From: Clostridium_AD sp047624165
Lineage (GTDB): Bacteria > Bacillota > Clostridia > Clostridiales > Clostridiaceae
Reading direction: 5' to 3'
Assembly: GCA_047624165.1 (NCBI GenBank)
Contig: JBLHPD010000007.1
Location: 1 to 50,722, forward strand
DNA: 50,722 nucleotides
Shown here: positions 34,494-43,954 of the stretch, one piece after another
How positions within the stretch are numbered: the first letter of the stretch is position 1
Layout of the letters: every line of letters starts with the position of its first letter
Notes under the pieces: generated by a model
What the model saw: the letters and a program-made list of their open reading frames with translations, nothing else
Told to the model about the DNA's origin: nothing
Databases searched by the model: none
Position numbers and translations under genes: made by a program

Positions 34494-34725
34494 CAACCGT
34501 ATAGAAAAGTAACTTTTATTTAATAACATTGTAAAATACATAAAGTAAAGTTGAATAATAATGCAAAAAATGTAGAAAACAATCATATTAGGTCGATTAG
34601 GGAAAATAGTTAGCCACCACATAAAACATTTTGAAGTACATATATTTTTTAAAATTATTAGGAAAAAGTCAAAATTTGTAGAAAAAAACTTAAAAATTAC
34701 TTGAGAGAAAAAGGAGAAAATTTAC

Positions 34726-35637
34726 ATGAGAATAAGAAAAGCAATAATACCAGCAGCGGGACTTGGAACAAGGTTTTTGCCTGCAACAAAGGCACTACCA
34801 AAAGAAATGTTACCTATAGTTGATAAGCCTACAATGCAATATATTATAGAGGAAGCAGTTGCAGCTGGGATAGAAGAAATATTAATTATTACAGGAAGAA
34901 ATAAAAAGTCTATTGAAGATCACTTTGATAAATCAGTAGAACTAGAACTAGAACTAGAAAATAAACATAAAGATGAACTTCTTAAACAGGTTAGAGATAT
35001 ATCAAACATGGTAAATATACATTTTATAAGACAAAAGGAACCTAAAGGACTTGGACATGCTATTAATTGTGCCAGGGCATTTGTAGGTAATGAACCTTTT
35101 GCGGTTATGTTAGGTGATGATATAGTTGATGCGGATACTCCATGCTTAAAGCAACTTATGGATTGTTATGATGATCATAATACAACAATCTTGGGTGTTC
35201 AAGTAGTGGCAAATGAAAATGTTTCCAAATATGGCATAGTTGATGGAATTCAAATTAGCGATAGAGTATACAAGGTAAATGACCTTGTTGAAAAACCACA
35301 AATAGATGTAGCACCATCAAATATAGCTATACTTGGGAGATACATAATAACTCCTGATATATTTGATATATTAGATAATACTGATCCTGGTAAAGGTGGC
35401 GAAATTCAGTTAACTGATGCTCTAAAGAAATTAATATCGAAGCAAGATATGTACGCATATGTCTTTTCCGGACGCAGATATGACGTAGGTGATAAATTAG
35501 GATTTCTTGAAGCAACAGTTGAATTTGCTTTAAAAAGAGATGATTTAAAAGTTCCATTCATGGAGTATCTTCAGACTTTAAAAAATAATGACGATTTTAG
35601 AGAGTTATATGAAGAAGTAATAAGAAGTAGCTTCTAA
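34726..35637 (+). CDS. galU: UTP--glucose-1-phosphate uridylyltransferase
   Basis: A 303-residue nucleotidyltransferase that makes UDP-glucose from UTP and glucose-1-phosphate. The N-terminal IIPAAGLGTRFLPATKALPKEMLPI is the nucleotide-binding signature. VEKP (near 190) and the GEIQLTDAL segment are family marks. A short in-frame hexanucleotide repeat (GAACTA, near 34938) encodes alternating E-L. ATG 34726 follows AAAGGAG. First gene of the polysaccharide locus; its substrate can come from the mutase at 10364. Its 3' end and the following bases contain a near-duplicated AGAAGTAG(C/T)TTCT palindrome (about 35624-35661). Confidence 0.95.
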   Translation: MRIRKAIIPAAGLGTRFLPATKALPKEMLPIVDKPTMQYIIEEAVAAGIEEILIITGRNKKSIEDHFDKSVELELELENKHKDELLKQVRDISNMVNIHFIRQKEPKGLGHAINCARAFVGNEPFAVMLGDDIVDADTPCLKQLMDCYDDHNTTILGVQVVANENVSKYGIVDGIQISDRVYKVNDLVEKPQIDVAPSNIAILGRYIITPDIFDILDNTDPGKGGEIQLTDALKKLISKQDMYAYVFSGRRYDVGDKLGFLEATVEFALKRDDLKVPFMEYLQTLKNNDDFRELYEEVIRSSF

Positions 35638-35744
35638 TTGACTAGAAGTAGTTTCTATTAATGGAAAGTAAGAACTATGGATTTGCTAAATTAGTTGGGT
35701 AGGGTATAGAAATTTGCATACTCTGAAAAAGAGGAGGAATATAG

Positions 35745-36413
35745 ATGCAAGAATCACAAAGGAATACAGGAGTCACACAGGCTGAGATTGCATGTGAATA
35801 TAAGAAAAACATAGGATATTTTATAATTAAAAGAATAATAGATGTTATAGGAGCTTTAAGCGGAATAATACTAATAAGCCCGGTGATGATTATTGTTAGC
35901 ATTTGGATAAAGATTGATTCAAAGGGACCTGTTTTTTTCGCTCAGAATAGAGTTGGGCGGGATGGTACTCATTTTATGATGTACAAATTTAGGTCTATGT
36001 GCTCTGATGCAGAATGTCTTCTTGGAGATCTTAAAGAAGAAAATGAGATGTCAGGACCTATGTTTAAAATGAAAGATGATCCTAGAATAACTAAGATTGG
36101 TAAGTTTGTACGTAGGACAAGTATAGATGAACTCCCACAGCTGTTTAACATACTGAAAGGGGACATGTCCTTAGTTGGACCAAGACCAAGCCTTCCCAAA
36201 GAAGTAGTGCAGTTTACAGCTTTTCAAAAACAAAGATTAATTGCTAAACCTGGTCTAACTTGTTACTGGCAGGTTAGGGGTAGAAGTGATGTTAGTTTTA
36301 AAGAATGGATGGAAATGGATGTTGAATACATAGAGAAAAGAAATACATGGATAGATATAATCCTTATTTTTCAAACTGTAGGAGTGTTGTTTGGCGATGA
36401 GGGTGCAAGGTAG
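35745..36413 (+). CDS. Undecaprenyl-phosphate sugar-phosphate transferase (priming)
   Basis: A 222-residue bacterial sugar transferase (PF02397 type) that starts repeat-unit assembly by moving a sugar-1-phosphate from a nucleotide sugar to undecaprenyl phosphate. It has one hydrophobic segment (about 25-50), then the cytosolic catalytic module: KGPVFFAQNRVGRDG, MYKFRSM, RTSIDELPQLFNILKGDMSLVGPRP and the late CYWQVRGRS. It is the short form without the N-terminal multi-spanning domain of WbaP. ATG 35745 follows GAGGAGGAA. The sugar added first cannot be told, although UDP-glucose is available from GalU. Confidence 0.93.
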   Translation: MQESQRNTGVTQAEIACEYKKNIGYFIIKRIIDVIGALSGIILISPVMIIVSIWIKIDSKGPVFFAQNRVGRDGTHFMMYKFRSMCSDAECLLGDLKEENEMSGPMFKMKDDPRITKIGKFVRRTSIDELPQLFNILKGDMSLVGPRPSLPKEVVQFTAFQKQRLIAKPGLTCYWQVRGRSDVSFKEWMEMDVEYIEKRNTWIDIILIFQTVGVLFGDEGAR

Positions 36414-36550
36414 GGAAACTAATAAGAAAATTAAAATAAGTAAAAGTAAATAATAAATAAAACTTGGAAGGTTAGAAAAAATGTGCACAATTATTTATGC
36501 CCATAGTTCAAGTTTGTTTCTATTTTTTTATGATATGGAGGAATATAGTT

Positions 36551-37465
36551 ATGAAAGGTATTATATTAGCTGGAGGAACAGGCACTAGGCTTTATCCGGT
36601 TACAAAAGCATTATCAAAACAAATGGTACCCATATATGATAAACCAATGATCTATTATCCGCTGTCGGTTTTAATGTTAGCTGGGATAAGAGAGATATTA
36701 ATAATCTCAACACCGAGGGATCTACCTGGATTTAAGGAGTTATTTGATGATGGTAGTGAAATAGGACTAAAAATAGAATATGCAATTCAAGAAGCACCAA
36801 ATGGATTAGCGGAGGCTTTCATAATCGGAGAAGAATTCATTGGTGATGATAAAGTGGCCATGATACTTGGAGATAATTTATTCTGGGGACAAAGTTTTTC
36901 GCAAAGTCTTACTAAAGCTGCGAATCTTGAGGATGGAGCTGTCATCTTTGGATATCATGTTAAAGATCCAAATTCATTTGGAGTTGTGGAGTTTGATAAA
37001 GATGGAAATGTAATTTCACTAGAAGAAAAACCTGAAAATCCAAAGTCGGAATATGCTATTCCGGGACTATATTTTTATGATAATACTGTTGTAAAAAAAG
37101 TTAAAAATTTAAAGCCTTCTAAAAGGGGAGAACTCGAGATTACCGATTTAAATAGAATTTACATGAACGAGGGAAAGCTTAAGGTGAATTTACTTGGAAG
37201 AGGCCTAGCTTGGCTCGATACAGGAACTCATGCTTCAATGCTTAAAGCTTCAAATTTTGTGGAAGCGGTGCAGAATACTCAAGGTACATATATAGCCTGC
37301 CTTGAAGAAATTTCTTATAGAAAGGGTTGGATAACTATGAAAAGACTTAAAACCCTTGCGCAACCACTTTTAAAAACAGGATATGGAACGTACTTGATGG
37401 ATATTGCTATGGAATATAAAAAAACAAATATAGAAGCATTAAAACAAGTAGCTAACATAAAATAG
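36551..37465 (+). CDS. rfbA: Glucose-1-phosphate thymidylyltransferase
   Basis: A 304-residue enzyme making dTDP-glucose from dTTP and glucose-1-phosphate. It starts MKGIILAGGTGTRLYPVT, with YDKPMIYYPLSVLMLAGI and LGDNLFWG as family motifs. ATG 36551 follows GGAGGAA. An in-frame upstream ATG would add 18 residues unlike the family and ignore this ribosome-binding site, so I reject it. First of three adjacent dTDP-sugar genes. Confidence 0.95.
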   Translation: MKGIILAGGTGTRLYPVTKALSKQMVPIYDKPMIYYPLSVLMLAGIREILIISTPRDLPGFKELFDDGSEIGLKIEYAIQEAPNGLAEAFIIGEEFIGDDKVAMILGDNLFWGQSFSQSLTKAANLEDGAVIFGYHVKDPNSFGVVEFDKDGNVISLEEKPENPKSEYAIPGLYFYDNTVVKKVKNLKPSKRGELEITDLNRIYMNEGKLKVNLLGRGLAWLDTGTHASMLKASNFVEAVQNTQGTYIACLEEISYRKGWITMKRLKTLAQPLLKTGYGTYLMDIAMEYKKTNIEALKQVANIK

Positions 37466-37500
37466 ATGATTAGAGTAAGTATAAATTTTGGAGGTATAAG

Positions 37501-38556
37501 ATGATAACTTATTTAGTAACAGGCGGGGCAGGGTTTATAGGATCTAACTTTGTACTTTATATTTTAAAGAAATATTCAGATGTTAGAATAATTAATTTAG
37601 ACAATCTAACTTATGCAGGGAATTTGGAAAATCTTAAAGAAATTGAAAATAACCCGAATCACATTTTTATTCAGGGTGACATATGTGATAAGGAATTAGT
37701 AGGAAAGTTATTCAAAGAACATGACATTAACTATGTTGTAAACTTTGCAGCGGAATCACATGTGGATAGAAGCATAAAAGACCCAGAGATATTCGCACAA
37801 ACGAATGTGCTTGGAACAGTAAATCTTTTAAACTGTGCGAAAAATTCATGGGAAATTGAAAGTGGTTTCAAAGAAGGTGTCAAATTCCTTCAGGTGTCTA
37901 CTGATGAGGTATATGGCTCTTTAGGCGAAACAGGATATTTTGTAGAAACAACACCTATTGATTCGCATAGTCCATACTCGGCATCCAAAGCTGGAAGTGA
38001 CTTAATGGTAAAGGCGTACTTTGATACATTTAAAATGCCAATGAATATAACTAGATGTTCAAATAATTATGGCCCATATCAGTTCTCAGAAAAACTTATA
38101 CCTCTTCTAATAAACAATTCTTTGAAATACGCGGATTTACCTGTATATGGTGATGGAATGAACATTAGAGACTGGTTATATGTTGAAGATCATTGTAAGG
38201 CCATTGATATGGTATTAAGAGGCGGCAGATCAGGAGAAGTTTATAATGTTGGTGGTCATAATGAGAGAACAAATATTGAAATAGTAAACAGTATTATTTC
38301 ATATTTAAATCAAAATGTAGATAAGAAAATAACAAAGACATTAATTAAGTATGTTGAAGATAGAAAAGGTCATGATAGAAGATATGGAATAGATCCTGGC
38401 AAGATAAAAGATGAACTGGGATGGTATCCTGAAACAACTTTTGAAATAGGTATAAAAAGTACAATCCAGTGGTATTTGGATAATAAGAAATGGATGGGAA
38501 ATGTTACCTCAGGAGAATATCAGAAATACTATAAAAAGATGTATAAAGGAGTATAG
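37501..38556 (+). CDS. rfbB: dTDP-glucose 4,6-dehydratase
   Basis: A 351-residue extended short-chain dehydrogenase/reductase. TGGAGFIGSNFV (7-18) binds NAD, FLQVSTDEVYGSLG carries the catalytic aspartate-glutamate pair, and YSASKAG holds the Tyr/Lys catalytic pair. It converts dTDP-glucose to dTDP-4-keto-6-deoxyglucose. ATG 37501 follows GGAGG. The rfbC start lies 8 bases after its stop codon. Confidence 0.95.
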   Translation: MITYLVTGGAGFIGSNFVLYILKKYSDVRIINLDNLTYAGNLENLKEIENNPNHIFIQGDICDKELVGKLFKEHDINYVVNFAAESHVDRSIKDPEIFAQTNVLGTVNLLNCAKNSWEIESGFKEGVKFLQVSTDEVYGSLGETGYFVETTPIDSHSPYSASKAGSDLMVKAYFDTFKMPMNITRCSNNYGPYQFSEKLIPLLINNSLKYADLPVYGDGMNIRDWLYVEDHCKAIDMVLRGGRSGEVYNVGGHNERTNIEIVNSIISYLNQNVDKKITKTLIKYVEDRKGHDRRYGIDPGKIKDELGWYPETTFEIGIKSTIQWYLDNKKWMGNVTSGEYQKYYKKMYKGV

Positions 38557-38563
38557 AATTATA

Positions 38564-39121
38564 ATGGGGAAATTTAAGTTTATTGAGACGAAGATAAAAG
38601 ATTTATATATAATAGAGCCTACAGTTTTTGGAGACGACAGAGGATATTTTATGGAAACATATAACTATGACGAATTTAAAGAAGCAGGACTCGATATGGT
38701 GTTTGTTCAGGATAACGAATCTAAATCTAAAAAGGGAGTACTTAGGGGGTTACACTTTCAAAGAGAGTATTCTCAAGGAAAACTTGTTAGAGTTCTAAGC
38801 GGTGAAGTGTTTGATGTAGCTGTGGATTTAAGGAAAGACTCTGAAACTTATGGTAAATGGGTAGGAACAATGCTAAGCGCTGAGAATAAAAGGCAATTTT
38901 ATGTGCCAGAAGGGTTTGCCCATGGGTTCCTTGTAACATCTGAGGAAGCGGAGTTTGTATATAAATGTACTGATTTATATCACCCTGAGTTTGAAGGCGG
39001 AATTGCATGGAATGACACTGATATTGGGATAGAATGGCCTTTGAGTGATATAGAGGAAGTGCTACTTTCAGACAAAGATAAAAATGCACGATGTTTAACA
39101 GCTGCAAAGGTGATATTTTAA
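38564..39121 (+). CDS. rfbC: dTDP-4-dehydrorhamnose 3,5-epimerase
   Basis: A 185-residue cupin-fold epimerase. Motifs are FGDDRGYFMETYNYDEF, GVLRGLHFQ with the catalytic histidine, VFDVAVDLRKDSETYGKW and FYVPEGFAHGFLV. ATG 38564 follows AAAGGAG at the end of rfbB; earlier in-frame starts lie inside rfbB and give a non-family extension. The last gene of the rhamnose pathway, rfbD, does not follow here. Tandem repeats lie just downstream. Confidence 0.95.
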   Translation: MGKFKFIETKIKDLYIIEPTVFGDDRGYFMETYNYDEFKEAGLDMVFVQDNESKSKKGVLRGLHFQREYSQGKLVRVLSGEVFDVAVDLRKDSETYGKWVGTMLSAENKRQFYVPEGFAHGFLVTSEEAEFVYKCTDLYHPEFEGGIAWNDTDIGIEWPLSDIEEVLLSDKDKNARCLTAAKVIF

Positions 39122-39145
39122 ATACATTATAAGTTGCTAATTAAC

Positions 39146-39189
39146 AGCACCGAAAGTGATGATTAATAGCACCGAAAGTGATGATTAAT
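39146..39189. repeat. Two identical 22-bp tandem repeats upstream of the GT2 fusion gene
   Basis: Units 39146-39167 and 39168-39189 are identical and start AGCACCGAAAGTGATGA. Each contains a short CAC-CGAAA-GTG inverted pair. Degenerate relatives occur in two other gaps of the same locus (43880-43942 and 44984-45042). Confidence 0.85.
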
Positions 39190-39216
39190 AAGTTAAAGAG
39201 ATAGGAGTGAAATTTA

Positions 39217-41298
39217 ATGCACAACCCCTTAATTTCAATTATAGTACCAATTTATAAAGTAGAAAATTATATTAGAAACTGTGTTGATAGTATATTAAAT
39301 CAAACATATAGAAATCTTGAAATTATCCTTGTGGATGATGGATCCCCTGATGAGTGTGGGAGTATTTGCGAGGAATACTCATTGAAGGATAATAGAGTAA
39401 AAACAATACATAAAAAAAATGGAGGATTAAGTTCCGCAAGAAATGCTGGACTCGATATTGCAAGTGGTGAATATATAGGATTCATTGACAGTGATGATTG
39501 GATTGAAAGTGATATGTATGAATCACTATATAACGCTCTAATGGAGCATAATGCTGATATATCAGTTTGTGGTAGGTATATTGTTCAGGGTAATAGAATA
39601 ACAACAATTTCAGATACTGAAGTTGCGGAAGTATTCACAAGACGTGAAGCATTGTCAGAACTAGTTCTTGATGAGTATAGTGGAATGAAAAATTTTGCAT
39701 GGGATAAACTTTATAAAAAAGAATTATTCGAAAATGTTAGGTATCCAGAAGGAAAGTATTTTGAAGATATTTTTACTACTTATAAATTATTTTCAATGTC
39801 AAATAAAATTGTAGATATAAAAAGTCCTAAATATTATTATTTGCTGAGAGAAGATAGCATTTGTGGTTCAAATTCGCCGAGTAAAAGATTTGATTATTAT
39901 GAAGCGAACATTGAGTGTTTAGAATATATAAAAAAAATAGAACCATTATTGTCTGACATATGTGATAAACAATTATTTAATAGAGTGCATTTTTGTTTAA
40001 ATGATATATTAATATTAGATTACAAGAAGAATGAATATAGGAGTCAAATAAATAAAATTTTAGATAAGTTGAAAGAAAACTATCTTAATATAAAAAATAG
40101 TAGTGAAATGGGATCCAAACAAAAAATATCATTACTGTTCATATGTAAAAACCCTGATTTATATGCTTCTATTTATCCTAAACATAAATCTAGCAAGACA
40201 AAAATCAAACATTTACTAAGCTCATTTATTCCACACAAGGTTAAATGTAAAATGAAATACAATAAAGAGTATACAAATGGATACAAGGAAACAAATCATT
40301 TATATGAAATAGAAGCAGATAAAAACCACATTTTTATCATAGGAACTCCAAACCATGGTAATTTGGGAGACCATGCTATTGCATATGCAGAACATAAAAT
40401 ATTAGAGGAAAATTTTAAGGATCATACAATTATAGAAATAACTACAGAAGATCTAATTAAACATCTAAAAAGCTTAAAAGAGAATGTGAAAAAAGATGAT
40501 ATATTTGTACTACAGGGTGGAGGAAACTTAGGAGATGAATATATATGGGAGGAAGAAGGAAGAAGAAAAATTTTTTCTGAGTTTAAAGACAATAAAATTA
40601 TTTTATTCCCGCAATCAATTTATTTCAAAAGCGACGCCAATGGGCAAAAGGAATTAAATAAAACTAAGATGATTTATAGTCAACATAAAAACTTTGCAAT
40701 GGTTGCAAGAGAAATAACATCTTATAATATAATGAAACAAACTTTTACAAATAGCAATGTGATTTTAACTCCGGATATTGCTTTGTATTTAAACAAAACT
40801 TATCCAATATATGAGCGAAAAGGTGTTTTATTAAGTCTTAGAAAAGACAAAGAAGGTCTTTTATCCCAGGAGCAAAAGAATAAAATTGAAAGTACAATTG
40901 AAAAGAATTTTGATAACATAATTATTACAGATACGGTAGATGTGATTACTAACAATGAAAATGAAATTTTGCAATATATGATTAATCTAAACCAAAGAGA
41001 AAAAAAATTAAACAAAAAATTGGATCAATTTAAAAAGGTTAAATTAGTTATTACTGATAGGTTACATGGAATGGTTTTTTGTGCAATTACATCTACGCCA
41101 TGTATTGTTATCGCAAATTACAATCATAAAGTTAAAGATACATATGGGTGGTTGAAAAACTTGAATTATATTAAATTTGTGAATGATATAGATGAAATTC
41201 CAAAATTAATAGAAGAACTTAAAAATATCGAAATTATAGAATATGATAATTCATTCGCTATGAAGAATTATGAAAAAATATTAGAAGTAATGAAATAG
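39217..41298 (+). CDS. Fused GT2 glycosyltransferase and polysaccharide pyruvyl transferase
   Basis: A 693-residue two-domain protein. Residues about 1-320 are a GT-A family 2 transferase (ISIIVPIYKVENYI, EIILVDDGSPDECG, ARNAGLDIA, FIDSDDW). Residues about 365-690 match the polysaccharide pyruvyl transferase family (IIGTPNHGNLGDHAIAYAEH, VLQGGGNLGDEYIW, VITDRLHGMVFCAIT). It probably adds a sugar and then a ketal pyruvate, giving an acidic polymer. ATG 39217 follows ATAGGAGTG. There is no stop or frameshift between the domains. Confidence 0.9.
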   Translation: MHNPLISIIVPIYKVENYIRNCVDSILNQTYRNLEIILVDDGSPDECGSICEEYSLKDNRVKTIHKKNGGLSSARNAGLDIASGEYIGFIDSDDWIESDMYESLYNALMEHNADISVCGRYIVQGNRITTISDTEVAEVFTRREALSELVLDEYSGMKNFAWDKLYKKELFENVRYPEGKYFEDIFTTYKLFSMSNKIVDIKSPKYYYLLREDSICGSNSPSKRFDYYEANIECLEYIKKIEPLLSDICDKQLFNRVHFCLNDILILDYKKNEYRSQINKILDKLKENYLNIKNSSEMGSKQKISLLFICKNPDLYASIYPKHKSSKTKIKHLLSSFIPHKVKCKMKYNKEYTNGYKETNHLYEIEADKNHIFIIGTPNHGNLGDHAIAYAEHKILEENFKDHTIIEITTEDLIKHLKSLKENVKKDDIFVLQGGGNLGDEYIWEEEGRRKIFSEFKDNKIILFPQSIYFKSDANGQKELNKTKMIYSQHKNFAMVAREITSYNIMKQTFTNSNVILTPDIALYLNKTYPIYERKGVLLSLRKDKEGLLSQEQKNKIESTIEKNFDNIIITDTVDVITNNENEILQYMINLNQREKKLNKKLDQFKKVKLVITDRLHGMVFCAITSTPCIVIANYNHKVKDTYGWLKNLNYIKFVNDIDEIPKLIEELKNIEIIEYDNSFAMKNYEKILEVMK

Positions 41299-41312
41299 AG
41301 GTGAATGAAAAT

Positions 41313-42821
41313 TTGAAAAATGGTATGAAAAAAGCTGTAGCTATAACATACATTACTATAATACTCGGGAATCTAATTTCATTAGTTTATACACCATTTA
41401 TGCTATCGAAACTTGGTAAGGCTGAGTATGGATTATTTTCTCTAGTAAACTCAATAGTAGCATATATTTATCTACTAGATATGGGATTTGGTAATGCAGT
41501 TATTAGATATAATTCTAAATATATGGTAGAAAAAAATGAAGATGGTCGAAAAAAAATAAACGGAATGTTTTTGAACTTGTATGTAGTTTTGGGCCTTATA
41601 TCATTGTTAATAGGAACAATAGTTTATTTCAATCTTGGAAGAATCATGAGTAAAAGTTTAAGTCTCGATGAAATTATTAAAACAAAACAAATGTTTATGG
41701 TTGCTATCATTAATATTGCGCTATCGTTTCCACTAGGCATATTTAATTCAATTATAACGGCCCATGAAAAATTTGTGTATATAAAATTAATCAATCTAAT
41801 AAGAACAATCTTAAATCCTGTTATTATGATAAGTATATTATTATTTGGATATAGAGCGTTTGGAATGGTTATAGGATCAACAGTTTTTAACATCATGCTA
41901 GGCATAACAAATGTTATATATTGCTTTAAAATACTCCATTTAAAGATAAAATTTGGAGGATTTGATAAAGTCCTATTTAAGGAAATATTTAAGTATTCAT
42001 TTTTCGTGTTTTTAAGTGCAATAGCATATCAAATATATTGGAATACAGATCAACTTATATTAGCAGTCTTTGTGGGTGCAGCACCTATTGCGGTATATGC
42101 AGTTTCAACACAATTTAATACATACTTTATATCACTATCTAATGTTCTATCAAGTATGTTTTTGCCTAAATTAACAAAAATGGTTGCTGTGGAAGAAAAC
42201 AAAAAAGAACTAATGAAATTGCTAACAAAAGTAGGAAGAATTCAATATTACATATGCAGCTATATTTTTGTAGGTTTTATATTAGTAGGAAAACAGTTTA
42301 TTGTTCGGTGGGTAGGCGGTGGATATTCCTATTGTTATGCCATTGCTATAGTACTAATGTTTCCTCAAATTTTTTCGATTATTCAATCATTGTTTGCTAC
42401 AATGCTAGAGGCTATGAATAAACATAGAGTAAAGGCATACATATACCTGACTATTGCAGTGGTAAATGTAATTTTATCAATAATACTAGTGAAGAAATAT
42501 CAAGGTATGGGGTGTGCTATTGCTACAGCAATCGGTATGGTTATAAATGCTGTTGCAAACAATGTATACTATAAATACGTTATTAAGTTAGATATAAAAT
42601 ACTTTTGGGTTGAAATAACAAAATTAGTAATTCCAAGTTTAATTACATTTGCTTTAGGATTGCTGACTTTGGGTATGTTTGATCTGAAATCATATATTTC
42701 AATATTCATGTTTGGTATTCTATTTACAATAATATATTTTGTTGTGTTTTGGGTATTAGGATTTAATAAGTATGAGAAGGGAATTTTTATTTCCGCATTA
42801 AAAATGCGCAGGGTTAGGTAG
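41313..42821 (+). CDS. Wzx-type polysaccharide flippase
   Basis: About 502 residues with roughly 12-14 hydrophobic segments. It belongs to the MOP exporter superfamily (polysaccharide biosynthesis protein), which turns lipid-linked repeat units across the membrane. Typical features are the N-terminal GNLISLVYTPFMLSKLGKAEYGLFSLVNSI and the mid-protein YWNTDQLILAVFVGAAPIAVYAVS. I favour TTG 41313, 8 bases after AGAGGTGA; the in-frame GTG 41301 lies inside that ribosome-binding site and ATG 41325 is 20 bases away. It follows the fusion gene with almost no gap. Confidence 0.92.
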   Translation: MKNGMKKAVAITYITIILGNLISLVYTPFMLSKLGKAEYGLFSLVNSIVAYIYLLDMGFGNAVIRYNSKYMVEKNEDGRKKINGMFLNLYVVLGLISLLIGTIVYFNLGRIMSKSLSLDEIIKTKQMFMVAIINIALSFPLGIFNSIITAHEKFVYIKLINLIRTILNPVIMISILLFGYRAFGMVIGSTVFNIMLGITNVIYCFKILHLKIKFGGFDKVLFKEIFKYSFFVFLSAIAYQIYWNTDQLILAVFVGAAPIAVYAVSTQFNTYFISLSNVLSSMFLPKLTKMVAVEENKKELMKLLTKVGRIQYYICSYIFVGFILVGKQFIVRWVGGGYSYCYAIAIVLMFPQIFSIIQSLFATMLEAMNKHRVKAYIYLTIAVVNVILSIILVKKYQGMGCAIATAIGMVINAVANNVYYKYVIKLDIKYFWVEITKLVIPSLITFALGLLTLGMFDLKSYISIFMFGILFTIIYFVVFWVLGFNKYEKGIFISALKMRRVR

Positions 42822-42904
42822 TAAGTTTAGAATAAAGAATCAAAGATATGGCTAACCGGTGTAGCGGCTTTAGAACCAATAGAATATTTAGAGAGGTGTT
42901 TTCC

Positions 42905-43873
42905 ATGAATTGTAATAAAAAACTATTAGTGTCTGTAATTATGAGTGTATACAACGAAAAAGAAAATTGGCTAAGAGAGTCAATAGAATCCATTCTGAAT
43001 CAAAGTCACAAAAATTTAGAATTTATTATTATTTTAGATAACCCAAATAACAAGAAATTGGATGCAGTAATTGAAGATTATTGCAAGAAAGATACAAGAA
43101 TACGATATTTTAAGAATGAAAAAAATATTGGGTTAGTAAAAAGCCTTAATAGTGCATTAAGTTATGCACAAGGTAATTTTATAGCAAGAATGGATGCAGA
43201 CGATATATCTATGCCGGGTAGAATTGAAAAACAATGGAATTATCTTAATACTCATCCGGATATAGACTTTATGGGCGCCAGATGTATTAATATTGGTGAA
43301 GATGGAACGGAATTATACAGAGATGCAATAATACCAGAGAATATGAAACTTATTAAGAGCTGCCTCGTAAATGTAGATTTTGTTAATCATCCAACATGGT
43401 TTTTCAGAAAAGAATGTTCAGATAAGAATAAGGGTTATAGAGAAATTACATGTGCAGAAGATTATGACTTTTTATTAAGACTCATAACTAATGGATTTAA
43501 GCTTGCTAATACAAATGAATTCTTAGTTAGATATAGAATTAGAAGCAGTGGAATTTCCAAAAGTAATTCATTGCAACAACTTTTATACTCTAAACATGTT
43601 GTTAAGATGTATAATGATAGATTGAAATATGGAGTTGAAAAGGAATCAATAGAATTTTTAAAGAATATTAAAATTGATGCTAGTGAAGAAAGTAGATATA
43701 GTTTAGCATTAGAAGGACTTACTAAATCAAAACTTTATAAGAAAAAAAATGAAGTTTACAGAGTATATTTAATTGGTAAAAGTTATATGTATTCAAAATA
43801 TTTAAGAATTTTATTAAAGGATATCACTTTTCATAAATTCAAGAAGTTATTATATCTAAAAAAGTTTCAATAG
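42905..43873 (+). CDS. Family 2 glycosyltransferase
   Basis: A 322-residue GT-A transferase. SVIMSVYNEKENWLRESIESIL begins the fold, FIIILDNPNN replaces the usual VDDGS element, and RMDADDIS supplies the DxD-like metal site. The C-terminal VDFVNHPTWFFR and CAEDYDFLLRL segments are common in capsule GT2 enzymes. ATG 42905 follows GAGAGGTG; an upstream in-frame ATG (42848) would add 19 non-family residues. The sugar and linkage are unknown. Confidence 0.9.
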   Translation: MNCNKKLLVSVIMSVYNEKENWLRESIESILNQSHKNLEFIIILDNPNNKKLDAVIEDYCKKDTRIRYFKNEKNIGLVKSLNSALSYAQGNFIARMDADDISMPGRIEKQWNYLNTHPDIDFMGARCINIGEDGTELYRDAIIPENMKLIKSCLVNVDFVNHPTWFFRKECSDKNKGYREITCAEDYDFLLRLITNGFKLANTNEFLVRYRIRSSGISKSNSLQQLLYSKHVVKMYNDRLKYGVEKESIEFLKNIKIDASEESRYSLALEGLTKSKLYKKKNEVYRVYLIGKSYMYSKYLRILLKDITFHKFKKLLYLKKFQ

Positions 43874-43879
43874 TAGTGA

Positions 43880-43942
43880 ATCACCACAACTGATGAACAA
43901 CTTGGAAGATTATAATGAACAGCATCGTAGATGATGATAAGG
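43880..43942. repeat. Degenerate intergenic motif copies before a GT2 gene
   Basis: Two segments, ATCACCACAACTGATGAA (from 43880) and AGCATCGTAGATGATGAT (from 43921), resemble the 22-bp unit at 39146. In the second, CAC/GTG becomes CAT/ATG, so the short inverted pair is kept. They end at the ribosome-binding site of the next gene. Confidence 0.5.
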
Positions 43943-43954
43943 GAGGATGTTTTT

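Noticed and set aside
36497..36550. An 18-residue N-terminal extension of RfbA from an upstream ATG
   Set aside because: The extension does not resemble the family and the GGAGGAA ribosome-binding site points to ATG 36551.
42848..42904. Upstream ATG for the second GT2 gene
   Set aside because: The GAGAGGTG ribosome-binding site and the family N-terminus both support ATG 42905.
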